NCBI RefSeq assembly: GCF_008905045.1 | Contig: NZ_VWMY01000003.1 | Location: 1 to 54,568 of the forward strand | Reading direction: 5' to 3' | DNA: 54,568 nucleotides | From: Streptomyces albicerus | GTDB lineage: Bacteria; Actinomycetota; Actinomycetes; Streptomycetales; Streptomycetaceae | In this document: positions 9,638 to 17,773 of the stretch, piece after piece | How positions within the stretch are numbered: the first letter of the stretch is position 1 | How the letters are laid out: each line of letters opens with the position of its first letter | The notes under the pieces: generated by a model | What the model saw: the letters and a program-made list of their open reading frames with translations, nothing else | Told to the model about the DNA's origin: nothing | Databases searched by the model: none | Program-made: the position numbers and the translations under genes

Positions 9638-10768
9638 CTACTGCGACGACCCCGTCCCGAGACGCTCCTGAACGAAGTCATGGAACTCGCCGATGTGGTG
9701 CTCGCTGGGCACCAGGACGCCGCCCTTGGCGTACAGCCGGGAGCTCATCGCGGGCTGACAGCGCTCGCATGCGTCGAAGTCCTGCCGGTTGACGAGGTCG
9801 AAGAGCTCCACCGACCGGCTGACGTCCTTGCCGCTTTCGACGACGTGCTTGAGGTAGAGCCAGTCACACTCGACGATCGTGCGGTCCGCGGCGACCGGGT
9901 ACATCCGGTGGAAGATCACGTGGTCGGGCACGAGGTTGATGAACACCTGCGGCCTGACGGTGATCGCGTAGTAGCGGCGGTCCTGTTCCTCGGTGACCCC
10001 CGGAATGCGGTCCAGGCCCTCGGAGCCGTCGACGGTGAAGCCCTTGACCTCGGCGCCGAACTCCGCGCCGTGACCGACGTAGTACTGGGCGGCGTACCCG
10101 TCGGCGAACTCCGGGAGCACCTCGGTGAGTTCGGGGTGGATCGTCGCGCAGTGGTAGCACTCCATGAAGTTCTCGACGATGAGCTTCCAGTTCGCCTTGA
10201 CGTCATAGACGATCCGCTTGCCGACCTCGAGGTTGTCGATGTCGTAGCGCTCGATCGACTCGGTGTCGCCGAGACGTGCGACCACATCCTGCACGACCTC
10301 GTCGAAGGGAGGCGGGTTCTCCGCGAGGCACACCCACACGTAGCCGAGCCACTCACGAGTCGCCACGCCCACCAAGCCGTACTCCGAGCGGCCGACGTCG
10401 GGCATCTTGGTGAGGTTGGGCGCCGCGACGAGCTTGCCCGTCAGGTCGTACGTCCAGGCGTGGTACGGGCATTGGAATGCGCGCTTGACCTCGCCGGTCT
10501 CCTCCGTGCAGAGCTTGGCCCCGCGGTGCCGGCAGACGTTGAAGAAGGCGCGTATGGAGTTGTCCCGTGCGCGCGTGATCAGGATGCTCTCGCGGCCCAC
10601 CTCGACGGTCCGGAAGGCGCCGGGCCTGGCCAGATCGGAGGAGCGCACGGCGCAGAACCACATCGCTTCGAAGATGCGCTCCTGCTCCTGGGCGAAGATC
10701 TCCGGATCCGTGTAGGCGGAGCCGGGGAGGGTGGTGATCAGGCTGTCCGGCAGGCTGGTCGAGGTCAC
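9638..10768 (-). CDS. Rieske oxygenase alpha subunit, probable quaternary-amine demethylase
   Basis: This is a Rieske non-haem iron oxygenase. The Rieske ligands are Cys79, His81, Cys100 and His103 (CRHRG and CPYHAWTYD). The catalytic domain has NWKLIVENFMECYHC, holding the facial-triad histidines, and a C-terminal stretch with CQPAMSSRLY and HIGEFHDF as in glycine-betaine monooxygenase (GbcA)-like proteins. I chose the GTG at 10768 because GAGGAG lies 6 nt upstream; a start at 10807 would add 13 residues without support. The expected reaction is oxidative N-demethylation of glycine betaine to dimethylglycine plus formaldehyde, fed by the ferredoxins and reductases encoded upstream. Carnitine or stachydrine are possible alternative substrates. 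Confidence 0.85.
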   Translation of the reverse strand: MTSTSLPDSLITTLPGSAYTDPEIFAQEQERIFEAMWFCAVRSSDLARPGAFRTVEVGRESILITRARDNSIRAFFNVCRHRGAKLCTEETGEVKRAFQCPYHAWTYDLTGKLVAAPNLTKMPDVGRSEYGLVGVATREWLGYVWVCLAENPPPFDEVVQDVVARLGDTESIERYDIDNLEVGKRIVYDVKANWKLIVENFMECYHCATIHPELTEVLPEFADGYAAQYYVGHGAEFGAEVKGFTVDGSEGLDRIPGVTEEQDRRYYAITVRPQVFINLVPDHVIFHRMYPVAADRTIVECDWLYLKHVVESGKDVSRSVELFDLVNRQDFDACERCQPAMSSRLYAKGGVLVPSEHHIGEFHDFVQERLGTGSSQ

Positions 10769-10834
10769 AGCGCACTCCTCGGGGAACGTCGTGGTTCGGT
10801 CATTCACGCGCCGGGAAGAGCGACTCCGGACAGC

Positions 10835-10870
10835 GTTTTGCGTGGAGCAACGCTGCGCGCCATGCGCAAC
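10835..10870. promoter_or_regulatory. weak copy of the locus inverted repeat upstream of the Rieske oxygenase
   Basis: The right arm GCGCAAC is good, but the left arm TTTGCG is shifted by two bases relative to the other copies. Further CGCAAC half-sites follow up to 10891. It lies about 65 nt upstream of the chosen start codon. It fits the shared motif only loosely. Confidence 0.35.
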
Positions 10871-10898
10871 TGCAGCATGAGATGCCGCAACAGCGGTG

Positions 10899-12062
10899 TC
10901 AAGAGGGTGTGGCGGCGAGCTGCTTGCGCCACCGCATGAACACGCGCGGCTGGTTCATCGCGAGCACGGCGACCGGATGCCCGGCACGCCGGTAGACGGC
11001 CAGGAAACTGCGGTCACCCGGGGCACCTTGCTCGACGGTCACGCTGTCGGCACCGGCCGCATGACCGGCGAACTGGATCTTCACGCCGTACTGGTCCGAC
11101 CAGAAGTACGGCGGCCTGGGCGCACCCGGTTCCGCCGCACCCCCCGACAGCAGGGTGGCCACGGCCGCGTCGGGCCGCTCCCGCGCACCGGTCCAGTGCT
11201 CGACGCGGCGGTGGACCCCCACGTGAGGGTCGTACCAGGAGGCGCAGTCACCGACAGCGACCACAGCGGCCAGGCTGGTGCGGCCGTCCGCACCGCACTT
11301 GACGCCGTTGTCGAGCACGACGCCGGATCCTTGCAGCCACTCGACGCACGGGTGCGCGCCGACTCCGACGACGACGATGTCGGCGGGGACCGTGCGACCG
11401 TCCTCGAGCAGGACGGCGTCGACCCGGGTCTCACCGCTCAGTCCCTTGACGCCCACGCCGCACAACAGCCGTACGCCATGGTCCGCGTGGAGGGCGGAGA
11501 CGACGCCGCCCATGGTCTCGCCGAGCGGTCCGGCCAGCGGTGTCGGCGCCGCCTCGACAACCGTCACATCGAGCCCGAGAGCGTAGGCGGTGGACGCGAC
11601 CTCGGCGCCGATGAATCCGCCGCCGATCACGACCAGCCTTCCGCCCAGCGCCAGTTCGTCCCGCAGGGCGCGGGCGTCGTCCAGCGTGCGCAGGGTGTGC
11701 ACACCGGCCAGACCGTCCGTGCCCGGCAGCCTCCGCGCGGTCGCGCCGGTCGCGATGACGATGCCGTCGGCCCGGACCTCCCGGCCGTCGGCGAGCCGCA
11801 CGGCGCGGTGTGCGCTGTCGAGCCCGGTGGCGCGGGCGCCGAGCAGCCACTCCGCCTGCAGGTCCTCGTCGTCCGGCTCCAGCGCGAGATCGGCTTCGCC
11901 GATCTCGCCGGCCAGGAACTCCTTGGACAGCGGCGGCCTGTCGTACGGGCGGTGCGGTTCGTCGCCGATGACGACCAGCCGCCCGTCGTACCCCTGCTTC
12001 CGCAACGAGCGCGCCGCCGACAGACCGGCCAGCGAGGCACCCACCACGGCCACTGCCCTCAC
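10899..12062 (-). CDS. FAD-dependent ferredoxin reductase (first copy)
   Basis: This is a pyridine-nucleotide-disulphide-family ferredoxin reductase of the type that feeds Rieske oxygenases. The N-terminal FAD motif is AVVGASLAGLSAARSLR, with RPPLSKEFL after it. The NAD motif is VVIGGGFIGAEVASTA, and the FAD-binding stretch VVAVGDCASW comes later. The GTG at 12062 overlaps the ferredoxin stop by 4 nt, and the protein has 387 residues. It would pass electrons from NADH through the Rieske ferredoxin to the oxygenase encoded downstream at 9.6 kb. It is closely related to the second copy at 13.7-15.0 kb, sharing long identical stretches. Confidence 0.9.
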   Translation of the reverse strand: MRAVAVVGASLAGLSAARSLRKQGYDGRLVVIGDEPHRPYDRPPLSKEFLAGEIGEADLALEPDDEDLQAEWLLGARATGLDSAHRAVRLADGREVRADGIVIATGATARRLPGTDGLAGVHTLRTLDDARALRDELALGGRLVVIGGGFIGAEVASTAYALGLDVTVVEAAPTPLAGPLGETMGGVVSALHADHGVRLLCGVGVKGLSGETRVDAVLLEDGRTVPADIVVVGVGAHPCVEWLQGSGVVLDNGVKCGADGRTSLAAVVAVGDCASWYDPHVGVHRRVEHWTGARERPDAAVATLLSGGAAEPGAPRPPYFWSDQYGVKIQFAGHAAGADSVTVEQGAPGDRSFLAVYRRAGHPVAVLAMNQPRVFMRWRKQLAATPS

Positions 12063-12418
12063 GCGGGTTCTCCGGCGAGCCGGGCCGCGATGCAGGGGGG
12101 CAGGTTGGGGGCTTCCGTGGACGGCTGGACGTAGATCATGCCGTCCACGACGAAGACCTCGTGCGTGCGGACCGGGCGCTTGGCCGGCGGAGCGTCGACG
12201 GCTCCGGTCCGGAGGTCGAACTTCGAAGCATGCAGCGGGCATTCCACCTCGCAGCCCTCCAGCCAGCCGTCGGCGAGCGACGCGTCCTGGTGGGTGCAGG
12301 TGTCGTCGATGGCGAAGACCTCGCCGTCATCGGTGTGGAACACCGAAACCGGCGGGTCGATGTCGAGCCGGTAGGCCTCGCCTCGCGGTAGCTCCACGAG
12401 AAGGCACACGGGAATCAT
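12059..12418 (-). CDS. Rieske-type ferredoxin (first copy)
   Basis: This small Rieske [2Fe-2S] ferredoxin has 119 residues. The cluster ligands are in CTHQDASL and CPLHASKFD (Cys-X-His and Cys-X2-His). Two ATG codons stand side by side (12421 and 12418). A GAGG sits 4 nt before the first and 7 nt before the second, so 12418 has the better spacing. It is the electron carrier between the flavoprotein reductase, with which it overlaps by 4 nt, and the Rieske oxygenase. The unit is preceded by a 36-bp inverted repeat at nearly the same distance as in the second ferredoxin unit. Confidence 0.9.
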   Translation of the reverse strand: MIPVCLLVELPRGEAYRLDIDPPVSVFHTDDGEVFAIDDTCTHQDASLADGWLEGCEVECPLHASKFDLRTGAVDAPPAKRPVRTHEVFVVDGMIYVQPSTEAPNLPPCIAARLAGEPA

Positions 12419-12429
12419 CATGACACCTC

Positions 12430-12465
12430 GGTGCGTATAGCGAAACGGATTGCGGTGAACGCAAC
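12430..12465. promoter_or_regulatory. 36-bp inverted-repeat operator/promoter candidate, first ferredoxin unit
   Basis: On the plus strand the arms are GGTGCGTA at the left and ACGCAAC at the right. On the minus strand TTGCGT and CTATAC lie 18 nt apart inside the element, so the arms would overlap the -35 and -10 boxes and the transcript would start next to the ribosome site. It aligns without gaps to the second ferredoxin's element. Confidence 0.65.
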
Positions 12466-12590
12466 GCCAGTTTGAGGGCGCCCCCAAACCCTTGTCAAGG
12501 TGTCCAGAGGACGGGCCACCCCTTTCTTGAGTGTTTCTTTTGACGCAACAGCTTGCGCCATGGACAACACTTCGAAGGAAGGAGCGCAGG

Positions 12591-12779
12591 GTGGCGAGCA
12601 GAGTCTTCGACCTGTTCAAGCCGTACTCCTCGGCCTCGCAGACGGGATGGCAGGCCGGCTGCGGCCGTCGGTCCGCCGGCCGGCGGGACGCTGCCCGCCA
12701 TCGCACTGTCCCGGCGGAGCGGGGCGCGGTTCGCGCCGGCCGTCAACGAGGAGCGCACCTCGGCCGGGGGCGCTGTTAA
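12591..12779 (+). pseudogene. possible remnant of an L-serine dehydratase-like gene start
   Basis: A GTG at 12591 follows a convincing AAGGAAGGAG ribosome site and a GCAA...TTGC motif (12544-12558) related to the locus half-sites. The first residues (VASRVFDLFKPYSSASQTGW) resemble the start of bacterial L-serine ammonia-lyases, which read VFDLF followed by a Ser-rich loop. The frame then turns into Arg-rich, non-homologous sequence and stops. Serine is an end product of betaine breakdown, so a lost sdaA-like gene would fit, but the similarity is only about 20 residues and could be chance. Confidence 0.3.
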
Positions 12780-12814
12780 AAGCTGTTGGCGGGGCGCTGT
12801 TAAACGCTGTTAAA
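12771..12814. repeat. short repeats of CGCTGTTAAA
   Basis: Exact 10-mers occur at 12771-12780, 12795-12804 and 12805-12814, the last two in tandem, with a degenerate copy at 12781-12790. They sit just beyond the folP stop on its downstream side. The rest of the 12.47-12.84 kb gap shows only the possible gene remnant described separately. Confidence 0.75.
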
Positions 12815-12840
12815 AGAGAGCGCCTGTCAGAGCAGAGGCT

Positions 12841-13737
12841 CTACAGCTGCGCGGCTGCGGCTTCGAGGCCCCAGCGGGCGGTCACACGCACCGCGTCGAC
12901 CGTCGAGACGACGTCGTGGACGCGAACGCACCAGGCGCCCTGCGCAGCGGCCAGGACGGACACCGCGGAAGTGGCCGCGTCCCGCTGCCGCGCCGGGCGA
13001 GGCCGGCCCGTGGACGGATCCGCCAGCAGATGGCCCAGAAAGGACTTCCGCGCCGCGCCCACGAGAACCGGATGGCCGAGCGCCACGACCTCCCGGAGCC
13101 GGCCCAGCAGTTGCCAGTTGTGGTCGGCGTGCTTGGCGAACCCCAGCCCCGGGTCGAGGATGAGGCAGTCCGGAGAGATCCCGGCGTGCAGAGCCGCTTC
13201 GACCCTCAGCCTCAACTCGTCGACCACGTCGGCGACGACGTCGTCGTACAGGGCGTTCGCCTGCATGCCGGCGGAGTGCCCGCGCCAGTGCATGACGACG
13301 TACGGCGTCCCGGCCTGGGCCATCAGCGGCAGCATCGCGGGGTCGGCGAGGCCGCCTGAGACGTCGTTGACCAGCATCGCGCCGGCCTCTATGGCACGAG
13401 CGGCGACCTCGGCCCGCATGGTGTCGACACTGACGGGCGCGCCCGCGGCGGCGAGTTCGCGGACGACCGGCAGAACGCGCCGCAGTTCTTCCTCGACCGG
13501 CGGACGCGCGGCGCCGGGTCGGGTGGACTCGCCGCCCACGTCCAGGATGTCCGCGCCCTCGTCGAACAGCGCGAGGCCGTGCGCGACGGCCCGTTCCGGG
13601 TCGAACCACCGCCCACCGTCGGAGAACGAATCGGGCGTGACGTTCACGACGCCCATGACCAGGGTCCGGGCGGGCCGGGGAAGTCCTCGCGGGTACAGGG
13701 CGGGAGCCCCCTGGCCCGGCCGGGTGGCAGTGCTCAT
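12841..13737 (-). CDS. folP: dihydropteroate synthase (probably an extra copy)
   Basis: This enzyme joins p-aminobenzoate to the pterin pyrophosphate in folate synthesis. The DHPS signatures are clear: MGVVNVTPDSFSDGG near residue 28, DVGGESTRPGA near 66, LVNDVSGG, DPGLGFAK and GAARKSFLG. It has 298 residues, a normal length. Its ATG overlaps the stop of ferredoxin reductase 2 by 4 nt, so it is translated as the third gene of a ferredoxin-reductase-folP unit. Streptomyces normally keep folP in a folate operon, so this copy is presumably a second one tied to betaine breakdown. It may raise tetrahydrofolate supply for one-carbon capture. That role is inferred from location and from the nearby pabB remnant. 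Confidence 0.9.
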   Translation of the reverse strand: MSTATRPGQGAPALYPRGLPRPARTLVMGVVNVTPDSFSDGGRWFDPERAVAHGLALFDEGADILDVGGESTRPGAARPPVEEELRRVLPVVRELAAAGAPVSVDTMRAEVAARAIEAGAMLVNDVSGGLADPAMLPLMAQAGTPYVVMHWRGHSAGMQANALYDDVVADVVDELRLRVEAALHAGISPDCLILDPGLGFAKHADHNWQLLGRLREVVALGHPVLVGAARKSFLGHLLADPSTGRPRPARQRDAATSAVSVLAAAQGAWCVRVHDVVSTVDAVRVTARWGLEAAAAQL

Positions 13738-14963
13738 GCGGTCCCGACCGGGGCCGCGGCGGTGGCGAGCTGCCGACGCCAGCGGGTGAAGAGCTTGGTC
13801 CGGTCCATGCCGAGTACGGCAACCGGGTGCCCGGCGCGACGGTAGACCGCGAGGAAACTGCGGTCGGCCGGGTCGCCGTCCTCGATCGTCACGCTGTCGG
13901 CCTGCGCGGCGTGCCCGGAGAACTGGATCCGCACGCCGTACTGGTCGGACCAGAAGTAGGGCGGGCGAGGCGGAGTGAACGGGGCGGTGCCGCCGGAGAG
14001 CAGGGCCGCCGCGGCTGCTGCCGGGCGCTCCCTGGCGCCGGTCCAGTGCTCGACCCGGCGGTGGGCGGCGAGAGCGGGGTCGTACCAGGCGGCGCAGTCA
14101 CCGACCGCGACGACGCCCGGGACGCTCGTGGTGCCGTCGGCCCCGCAGCGCACGCCGTTGTCGAGCGCGACGCCGGACCCCTCGAGCCAGCCGGTGCAGG
14201 GATTCGCGCCGATCCCCACGACCACGATGTCGGCCGGGATACTCCGGCCGTCGTCGAGCAGGACCGCTGCCACCCTCCCCCGGCCGCTTCCCCGAGCTGC
14301 GGTCCAGGGAGTGGTCGGCGGTTCCCCCGGCTTCCCGGTCACCCCTCGCACGCCGGTGCCGCACAGCAGGCGAACGCCGCGATCGGCGTGCAGCAGGGAG
14401 ACGGCTGCCGCCATGTCCGGCCCGAGCTGACCGGAGAGTGGTGTGGGCCCGGCCGCGACGAGCGTGACCTCCAGGCCCATGCCGTAGGCGGTCGAGGCCA
14501 CTTCGGCGCCGACGAACCCGCCGCCGACGACCACCAGTCGGCCGCCGCGCGCCAGGTCGTCCCGCAGGGCCCGGGCGTCGTCGAGTGTGCGCAGCACGTG
14601 CACACCGGCCAAGCCGTCACTGCCGGGCAGGGTCCGCGCGGAGGCTCCCGTGGCGACCACGACGCCGTCCGCACGCACCGCCCTGCCGTCGGCGAGACGT
14701 ACCGAGCGGTCCCTGATTCCCAGACCGACGGCTCGCGTGCCGAGAATCCACTCGGCGTCGAGGTCCTCGCCGTCCGCCTCGAGCGCGAGCTCGGCCTCGT
14801 CCACCGCGCCGGTGAGGAACTCCTTCGACAACGGCGGCCTGTCGTAGGGGCGGTGGGACTCCTCGCCGATGATGACGAGTCGCCCGTCGTAGCCCTGACC
14901 GCGCAGCGAGCGGGCGGCGGACAGTCCGGCGAGCGAGGCGCCCACGACGGCCACGGTCTTCAT
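13734..14963 (-). CDS. FAD-dependent ferredoxin reductase (second copy)
   Basis: This 409-residue flavoprotein is a paralogue of the 10.9-12.1 kb gene, with the same FAD motif (VVGASLAGLSAARSLRGQGY), RPPLSKEFL, NAD motif VVVGGGFVGAEVASTA and VVAVGDCAAW. It has an insertion of about 20 residues near position 225 (GKPGEPPTTPWTAARGSGRG) that the first copy lacks. The ATG at 14963 overlaps the ferredoxin 2 stop by 4 nt. It would donate electrons from NADH to the adjacent Rieske ferredoxin. Since only one oxygenase is present in the window, the two reductase/ferredoxin pairs either share it or the second serves an oxygenase elsewhere. Confidence 0.9.
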   Translation of the reverse strand: MKTVAVVGASLAGLSAARSLRGQGYDGRLVIIGEESHRPYDRPPLSKEFLTGAVDEAELALEADGEDLDAEWILGTRAVGLGIRDRSVRLADGRAVRADGVVVATGASARTLPGSDGLAGVHVLRTLDDARALRDDLARGGRLVVVGGGFVGAEVASTAYGMGLEVTLVAAGPTPLSGQLGPDMAAAVSLLHADRGVRLLCGTGVRGVTGKPGEPPTTPWTAARGSGRGRVAAVLLDDGRSIPADIVVVGIGANPCTGWLEGSGVALDNGVRCGADGTTSVPGVVAVGDCAAWYDPALAAHRRVEHWTGARERPAAAAAALLSGGTAPFTPPRPPYFWSDQYGVRIQFSGHAAQADSVTIEDGDPADRSFLAVYRRAGHPVAVLGMDRTKLFTRWRRQLATAAAPVGTA

Positions 14964-15322
14964 ACGAGGCCTCCGGCCAGGCGCGCGACAGCGCAGGTGC
15001 GCGGCAGGTTCGGCACGGCGTCGGACAGCATTACGTAGACCATGCCGTCCTCGACGAGGACCTGGTGGGTGCGCACCGGGAGCCTGGCCGGCGGGGCGTC
15101 CACGCTGCCGGTGCGCAGGTCGAACTTCGAGGCGTGCAGGGGGCATTCGACCTCGCACCCCTCCAGCCAGCCGTCGGACAACGAGGCGTCCTGATGGGTG
15201 CAGGTGTCGTCGATGGCATAAAGCTCGCCGTCATCGGTGTGGAACACCGCGACGGGCGGGTCGGACTCGAGCCGGAAGGCCTCGCCTCGCGGAAGATCGG
15301 CGAGACGACACGCGGGAACCAT
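14960..15322 (-). CDS. Rieske-type ferredoxin (second copy)
   Basis: This 120-residue Rieske ferredoxin has ligands in CTHQDASL and CPLHASKFD, highly similar to the first copy. I prefer the ATG at 15322, 7 nt after GAGG; the adjacent GTG at 15325 is the alternative. It is first in a three-gene unit with reductase 2 and folP, linked by 4-nt overlaps at both junctions. The leader, ribosome site and operator are arranged exactly as for ferredoxin 1, so the duplication included the control region. Confidence 0.9.
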   Translation of the reverse strand: MVPACRLADLPRGEAFRLESDPPVAVFHTDDGELYAIDDTCTHQDASLSDGWLEGCEVECPLHASKFDLRTGSVDAPPARLPVRTHQVLVEDGMVYVMLSDAVPNLPRTCAVARLAGGLV

Positions 15323-15333
15323 CACGACACCTC

Positions 15334-15369
15334 GTTGCGTATAGAGGAACGATTAGCAATCTACGCAAC
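15334..15369. promoter_or_regulatory. 36-bp inverted-repeat operator/promoter candidate, second ferredoxin unit
   Basis: This is the best copy in the window. The arms GTTGCGTA and TACGCAAC are perfect complements, 20 nt apart, and extend to 9 bp with the flanking C and G. On the minus strand TTGCGT and CTATAC are 18 nt apart within it, and the right-hand arm abuts the ribosome site. A single protein covering it would block the promoter. Confidence 0.7.
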
Positions 15370-15514
15370 GAGTCTGCGGGCGACCCAGAGCGCTGTCAAG
15401 ACGCCGGGAAAGACAGCAAACGGCAACTTCCGGACTGCGCGACGCCCTACGGCGATCACCTGGGGCATGCGCCCTCCCGGCTCCTCTTGTCAGCGCCGAA
15501 GGCTGTTCACACGG

Positions 15515-15745
15515 TGTGACGCCGGCGCCCGTGCCGCCGGTCCCCCGGTCGGCGTCGACCCAGCCGATGCCACCGCAGTACGGGCCGCGGGGCGCGGTCT
15601 CCGCCGCGTCGATGATGCTGAGCGCGCTGAGCTTGGGCGCGCCTGTGACGGAGCCCGGCGGGCACGTTCCGGCCATCAGCTCGGGCCGTCCCGCGCCCTC
15701 CGCCGGCTCGCCGCGCACGGTCGGGACGTCCTTGACGGTGGGCAC
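15515..15745 (-). pseudogene. pabB: fragment of p-aminobenzoate synthase component I
   Basis: About 70 residues of the chorismate-binding domain remain, with the conserved PPGSVTGAPK and the following IIDAAETAPRGPYCGGIGW. The fragment starts inside the domain (VPTVKDVPTVRGE) and, just after VDADRG, jumps to a GTGAGVT segment that normally lies further along, suggesting an internal deletion. The frame then continues as unrelated sequence. The bulk of the enzyme, including the N-terminal half, is missing. Next to an extra folP, it suggests that a small folate-supply gene set was once linked to the betaine genes. The rest of the 15.37-15.83 kb gap shows no other gene. Confidence 0.8.
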
Positions 15746-15830
15746 CGGGCCGGGGCTCTCGTCTGCGGGTCTCGCCCGGAAAGGCACGGTCGCAGTCGAT
15801 CGCCCCGGCGTGGCATGGCCGCGCCCGCGG

Positions 15831-16469
15831 TCACCAGCCGCGGGCCGCCCACTCCTGAAGGTGCGGTGATTCCGCGGCGATGCCGGTCGTCTCGCCGTGT
15901 CCGGTGTGGACGACCGTCTCGCCCGGGAGCGTCAGCAGCCGGTCACCGATCGACGTGATGATCGTGCCGAAGTCGCTGTACGAGCGCCCGGTCGCGCCGG
16001 GCCCTCCCGCGAACAGCGTGTCGCCGCTGAACAGCGCTCCCAGTTCGGGTGCGTACAGGCATACGGCCCCCGGAGCGTGTCCGGGCGTGTGGAGGACGCG
16101 CAGGCCGATGCCCGCCACGTCGATCACGTCGCCGTCGGCGAGCGCCCGGTCGGGTCGCCGGTTCGGGTGCGTCATCTTCCAGAGCACCTGGTCGTCGGGG
16201 TGCAGGAGGATGGGCGCGCCCGTGGCGTCCGCGACGGCCGGCGCAGCGTTCACATGGTCGTCGTGGGCGTGGGTGCACACGATGGCCGACAGGCGGCGGT
16301 CACCGATGGCGGCCAGGATGGTCCCCGCATCGTGTGCCGCGTCGATGACGACGACCTCGTCGTCGTCACCGACGAGCCAGACGTTGTTGTCGACTTCCCA
16401 GGTGCCGCCGTCGAGGCTGAACGTCCCGCTGGTGACGAGGCGTTCGATGTGCGGAGCGCCTGCCATCAC
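15831..16469 (-). CDS. metallo-beta-lactamase-fold hydrolase, partner of formaldehyde dehydrogenase
   Basis: This 212-residue MBL-fold enzyme has the metal motif THAHDDH near residues 86-92, a later His in HTPGHAPG, and Asp in SGDTLF. Genes of this type follow the S-(hydroxymethyl)mycothiol dehydrogenase gene in actinobacteria. The likely reaction is hydrolysis of the S-formylmycothiol produced by the dehydrogenase to formate and mycothiol; this is inference from pairing. The GTG at 16469 overlaps the dehydrogenase stop by 4 nt; the next codon is ATG and could be the start instead. It is the last gene of the unit. Confidence 0.85.
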   Translation of the reverse strand: MMAGAPHIERLVTSGTFSLDGGTWEVDNNVWLVGDDDEVVVIDAAHDAGTILAAIGDRRLSAIVCTHAHDDHVNAAPAVADATGAPILLHPDDQVLWKMTHPNRRPDRALADGDVIDVAGIGLRVLHTPGHAPGAVCLYAPELGALFSGDTLFAGGPGATGRSYSDFGTIITSIGDRLLTLPGETVVHTGHGETTGIAAESPHLQEWAARGW

Positions 16470-17551
16470 AGCACCACCACGGAGCGCAGCACCTCGCCGC
16501 GGTGCATCTTCTCGAACGCCTCCTCCACGTCACCGAGCCCGATGGTCTCGGAGACGAAGGCGTCCAGGTCGAAGCGCCCTCCCAGGTACAGGTCGATGAG
16601 GGCCGGGAAGTCGCGCGAGGGCAGGCAGTCGCCGTACCAGCTGGACTTCAGGGCGCCGCCGCGTCCGAAGACGTCGAGGAGCGGCAACTCCACCTTCATC
16701 TCCGGGGTGGGCACGCCGACCAGGACGACCGTGCCGGCCAGGTCGCGGGCGTAGAAGGCCTGCTTGTACGTCTCGGGCCGGCCCACCGCCTCGACGACCA
16801 CGTCCGCGCCGAAGCCCCCGGTCAGCTCGCGCACCGCTTCCACGACGTCTGCCGTCGTGCCGTCGACCGTGTGGGTGGCCCCCATGGTCATGGCCCGCTC
16901 CAGCTTGCGTCGGTCGACGTCGACGGCGATGACCTTGGTCGCACCGGCGAGCCTCGCCCCCGCGACGGCGGCCATTCCGACCCCACCGCAGCCGATGACG
17001 GCGACGGAGTCTCCGCGACCGACGGCCCCGGTGTTCACGGCCGCGCCGAATCCCGCCATGACGCCGCATCCGAGCAGGCCGGCGGCGGCCGCCGGAGCCG
17101 CCGGGTCCACCTTGGTGCACTGCCCCGCGGCGACCAGCGTCTTCTCCGCGAAGGCGCCGATGCCGAGTGCGGGCGAGAGCGGAGTGCCGTCGAGCAGCGT
17201 CATCGGCTGCGTCGCGTTGTGGGTGGCGAAGCAGTACCAGGGCTTGCCCTTGCTGCAGGCCCGGCACTGACCGCAGACCGCGCGCCAGTTCAGGATGACG
17301 AAGTCACCCGGCTCGATGCCGGTGACACCCTCGCCGACGGCCTCGACACGGCCCGCCGCCTCGTGCCCGAGGAGGAAGGGGAAGTCGTCGTTGATCCCGC
17401 CCTCCCGGTAGTGCAGATCGGTATGGCAGACGCCGCACGCCTCGACCTTGACCAGCGCCTCACCCGGACCGGGGTCGGGGACGACGATCGTTTCGACGGA
17501 GACCGGTGCGCCCTTCTTCCTGGCGACGACGGCACGAACCTCATGAGCCAT
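16466..17551 (-). CDS. S-(hydroxymethyl)mycothiol dehydrogenase (formaldehyde detoxification)
   Basis: This 361-residue zinc-dependent medium-chain dehydrogenase oxidises the mycothiol adduct of formaldehyde. Catalytic zinc ligands are in ACGVCHTD and GHEAAG, structural zinc cysteines in [15 protein letters not shown], and the Rossmann motif is [10 protein letters not shown]. The phrase [15 protein letters not shown], the FATHN region and the C-terminal [13 protein letters not shown] match the MscR type. Formaldehyde is the by-product expected from Rieske demethylation of betaine, which explains its place in this locus. The ATG at 17551 has GAGGAG upstream. A 36-bp inverted repeat lies 36 nt before the start. 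Confidence 0.9.
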   Translation of the reverse strand: MAHEVRAVVARKKGAPVSVETIVVPDPGPGEALVKVEACGVCHTDLHYREGGINDDFPFLLGHEAAGRVEAVGEGVTGIEPGDFVILNWRAVCGQCRACSKGKPWYCFATHNATQPMTLLDGTPLSPALGIGAFAEKTLVAAGQCTKVDPAAPAAAAGLLGCGVMAGFGAAVNTGAVGRGDSVAVIGCGGVGMAAVAGARLAGATKVIAVDVDRRKLERAMTMGATHTVDGTTADVVEAVRELTGGFGADVVVEAVGRPETYKQAFYARDLAGTVVLVGVPTPEMKVELPLLDVFGRGGALKSSWYGDCLPSRDFPALIDLYLGGRFDLDAFVSETIGLGDVEEAFEKMHRGEVLRSVVVL

Positions 17552-17587
17552 TGAGTTACTCCTCGAGCGGGAAACTCTCGCATGCGT

Positions 17588-17623
17588 GTTGCCTAATGCG
17601 ATACACGCACCTTGATACGCAAC
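17588..17623. promoter_or_regulatory. 36-bp inverted-repeat operator candidate upstream of formaldehyde dehydrogenase
   Basis: The element begins GTTGCCTA and ends TACGCAAC, exactly 36 bp. It overlaps a second perfect palindrome, TGCGTGT with ACACGCA, 13 nt apart (17584-17610). Further to 17773 I see no gene. Confidence 0.6.
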
Positions 17624-17773
17624 CGAGCATCGGGGAGGACGGGCCGAGGGTCAAGAGGTCGCCTCGAACCAGGTCGACTCCGCCGGATCCGGCGACCCGC
17701 CACCGCACGCGAGGCGGAACGCGGTCGCGACATGGCGCCGGATCCGCGCCGGCACCCGCCCCGATCAGGCAGC

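Noticed and set aside
12771..12814. CRISPR-like array
   Set aside because: The repeats are 10 bp without regular spacers and no cas genes are in the window.
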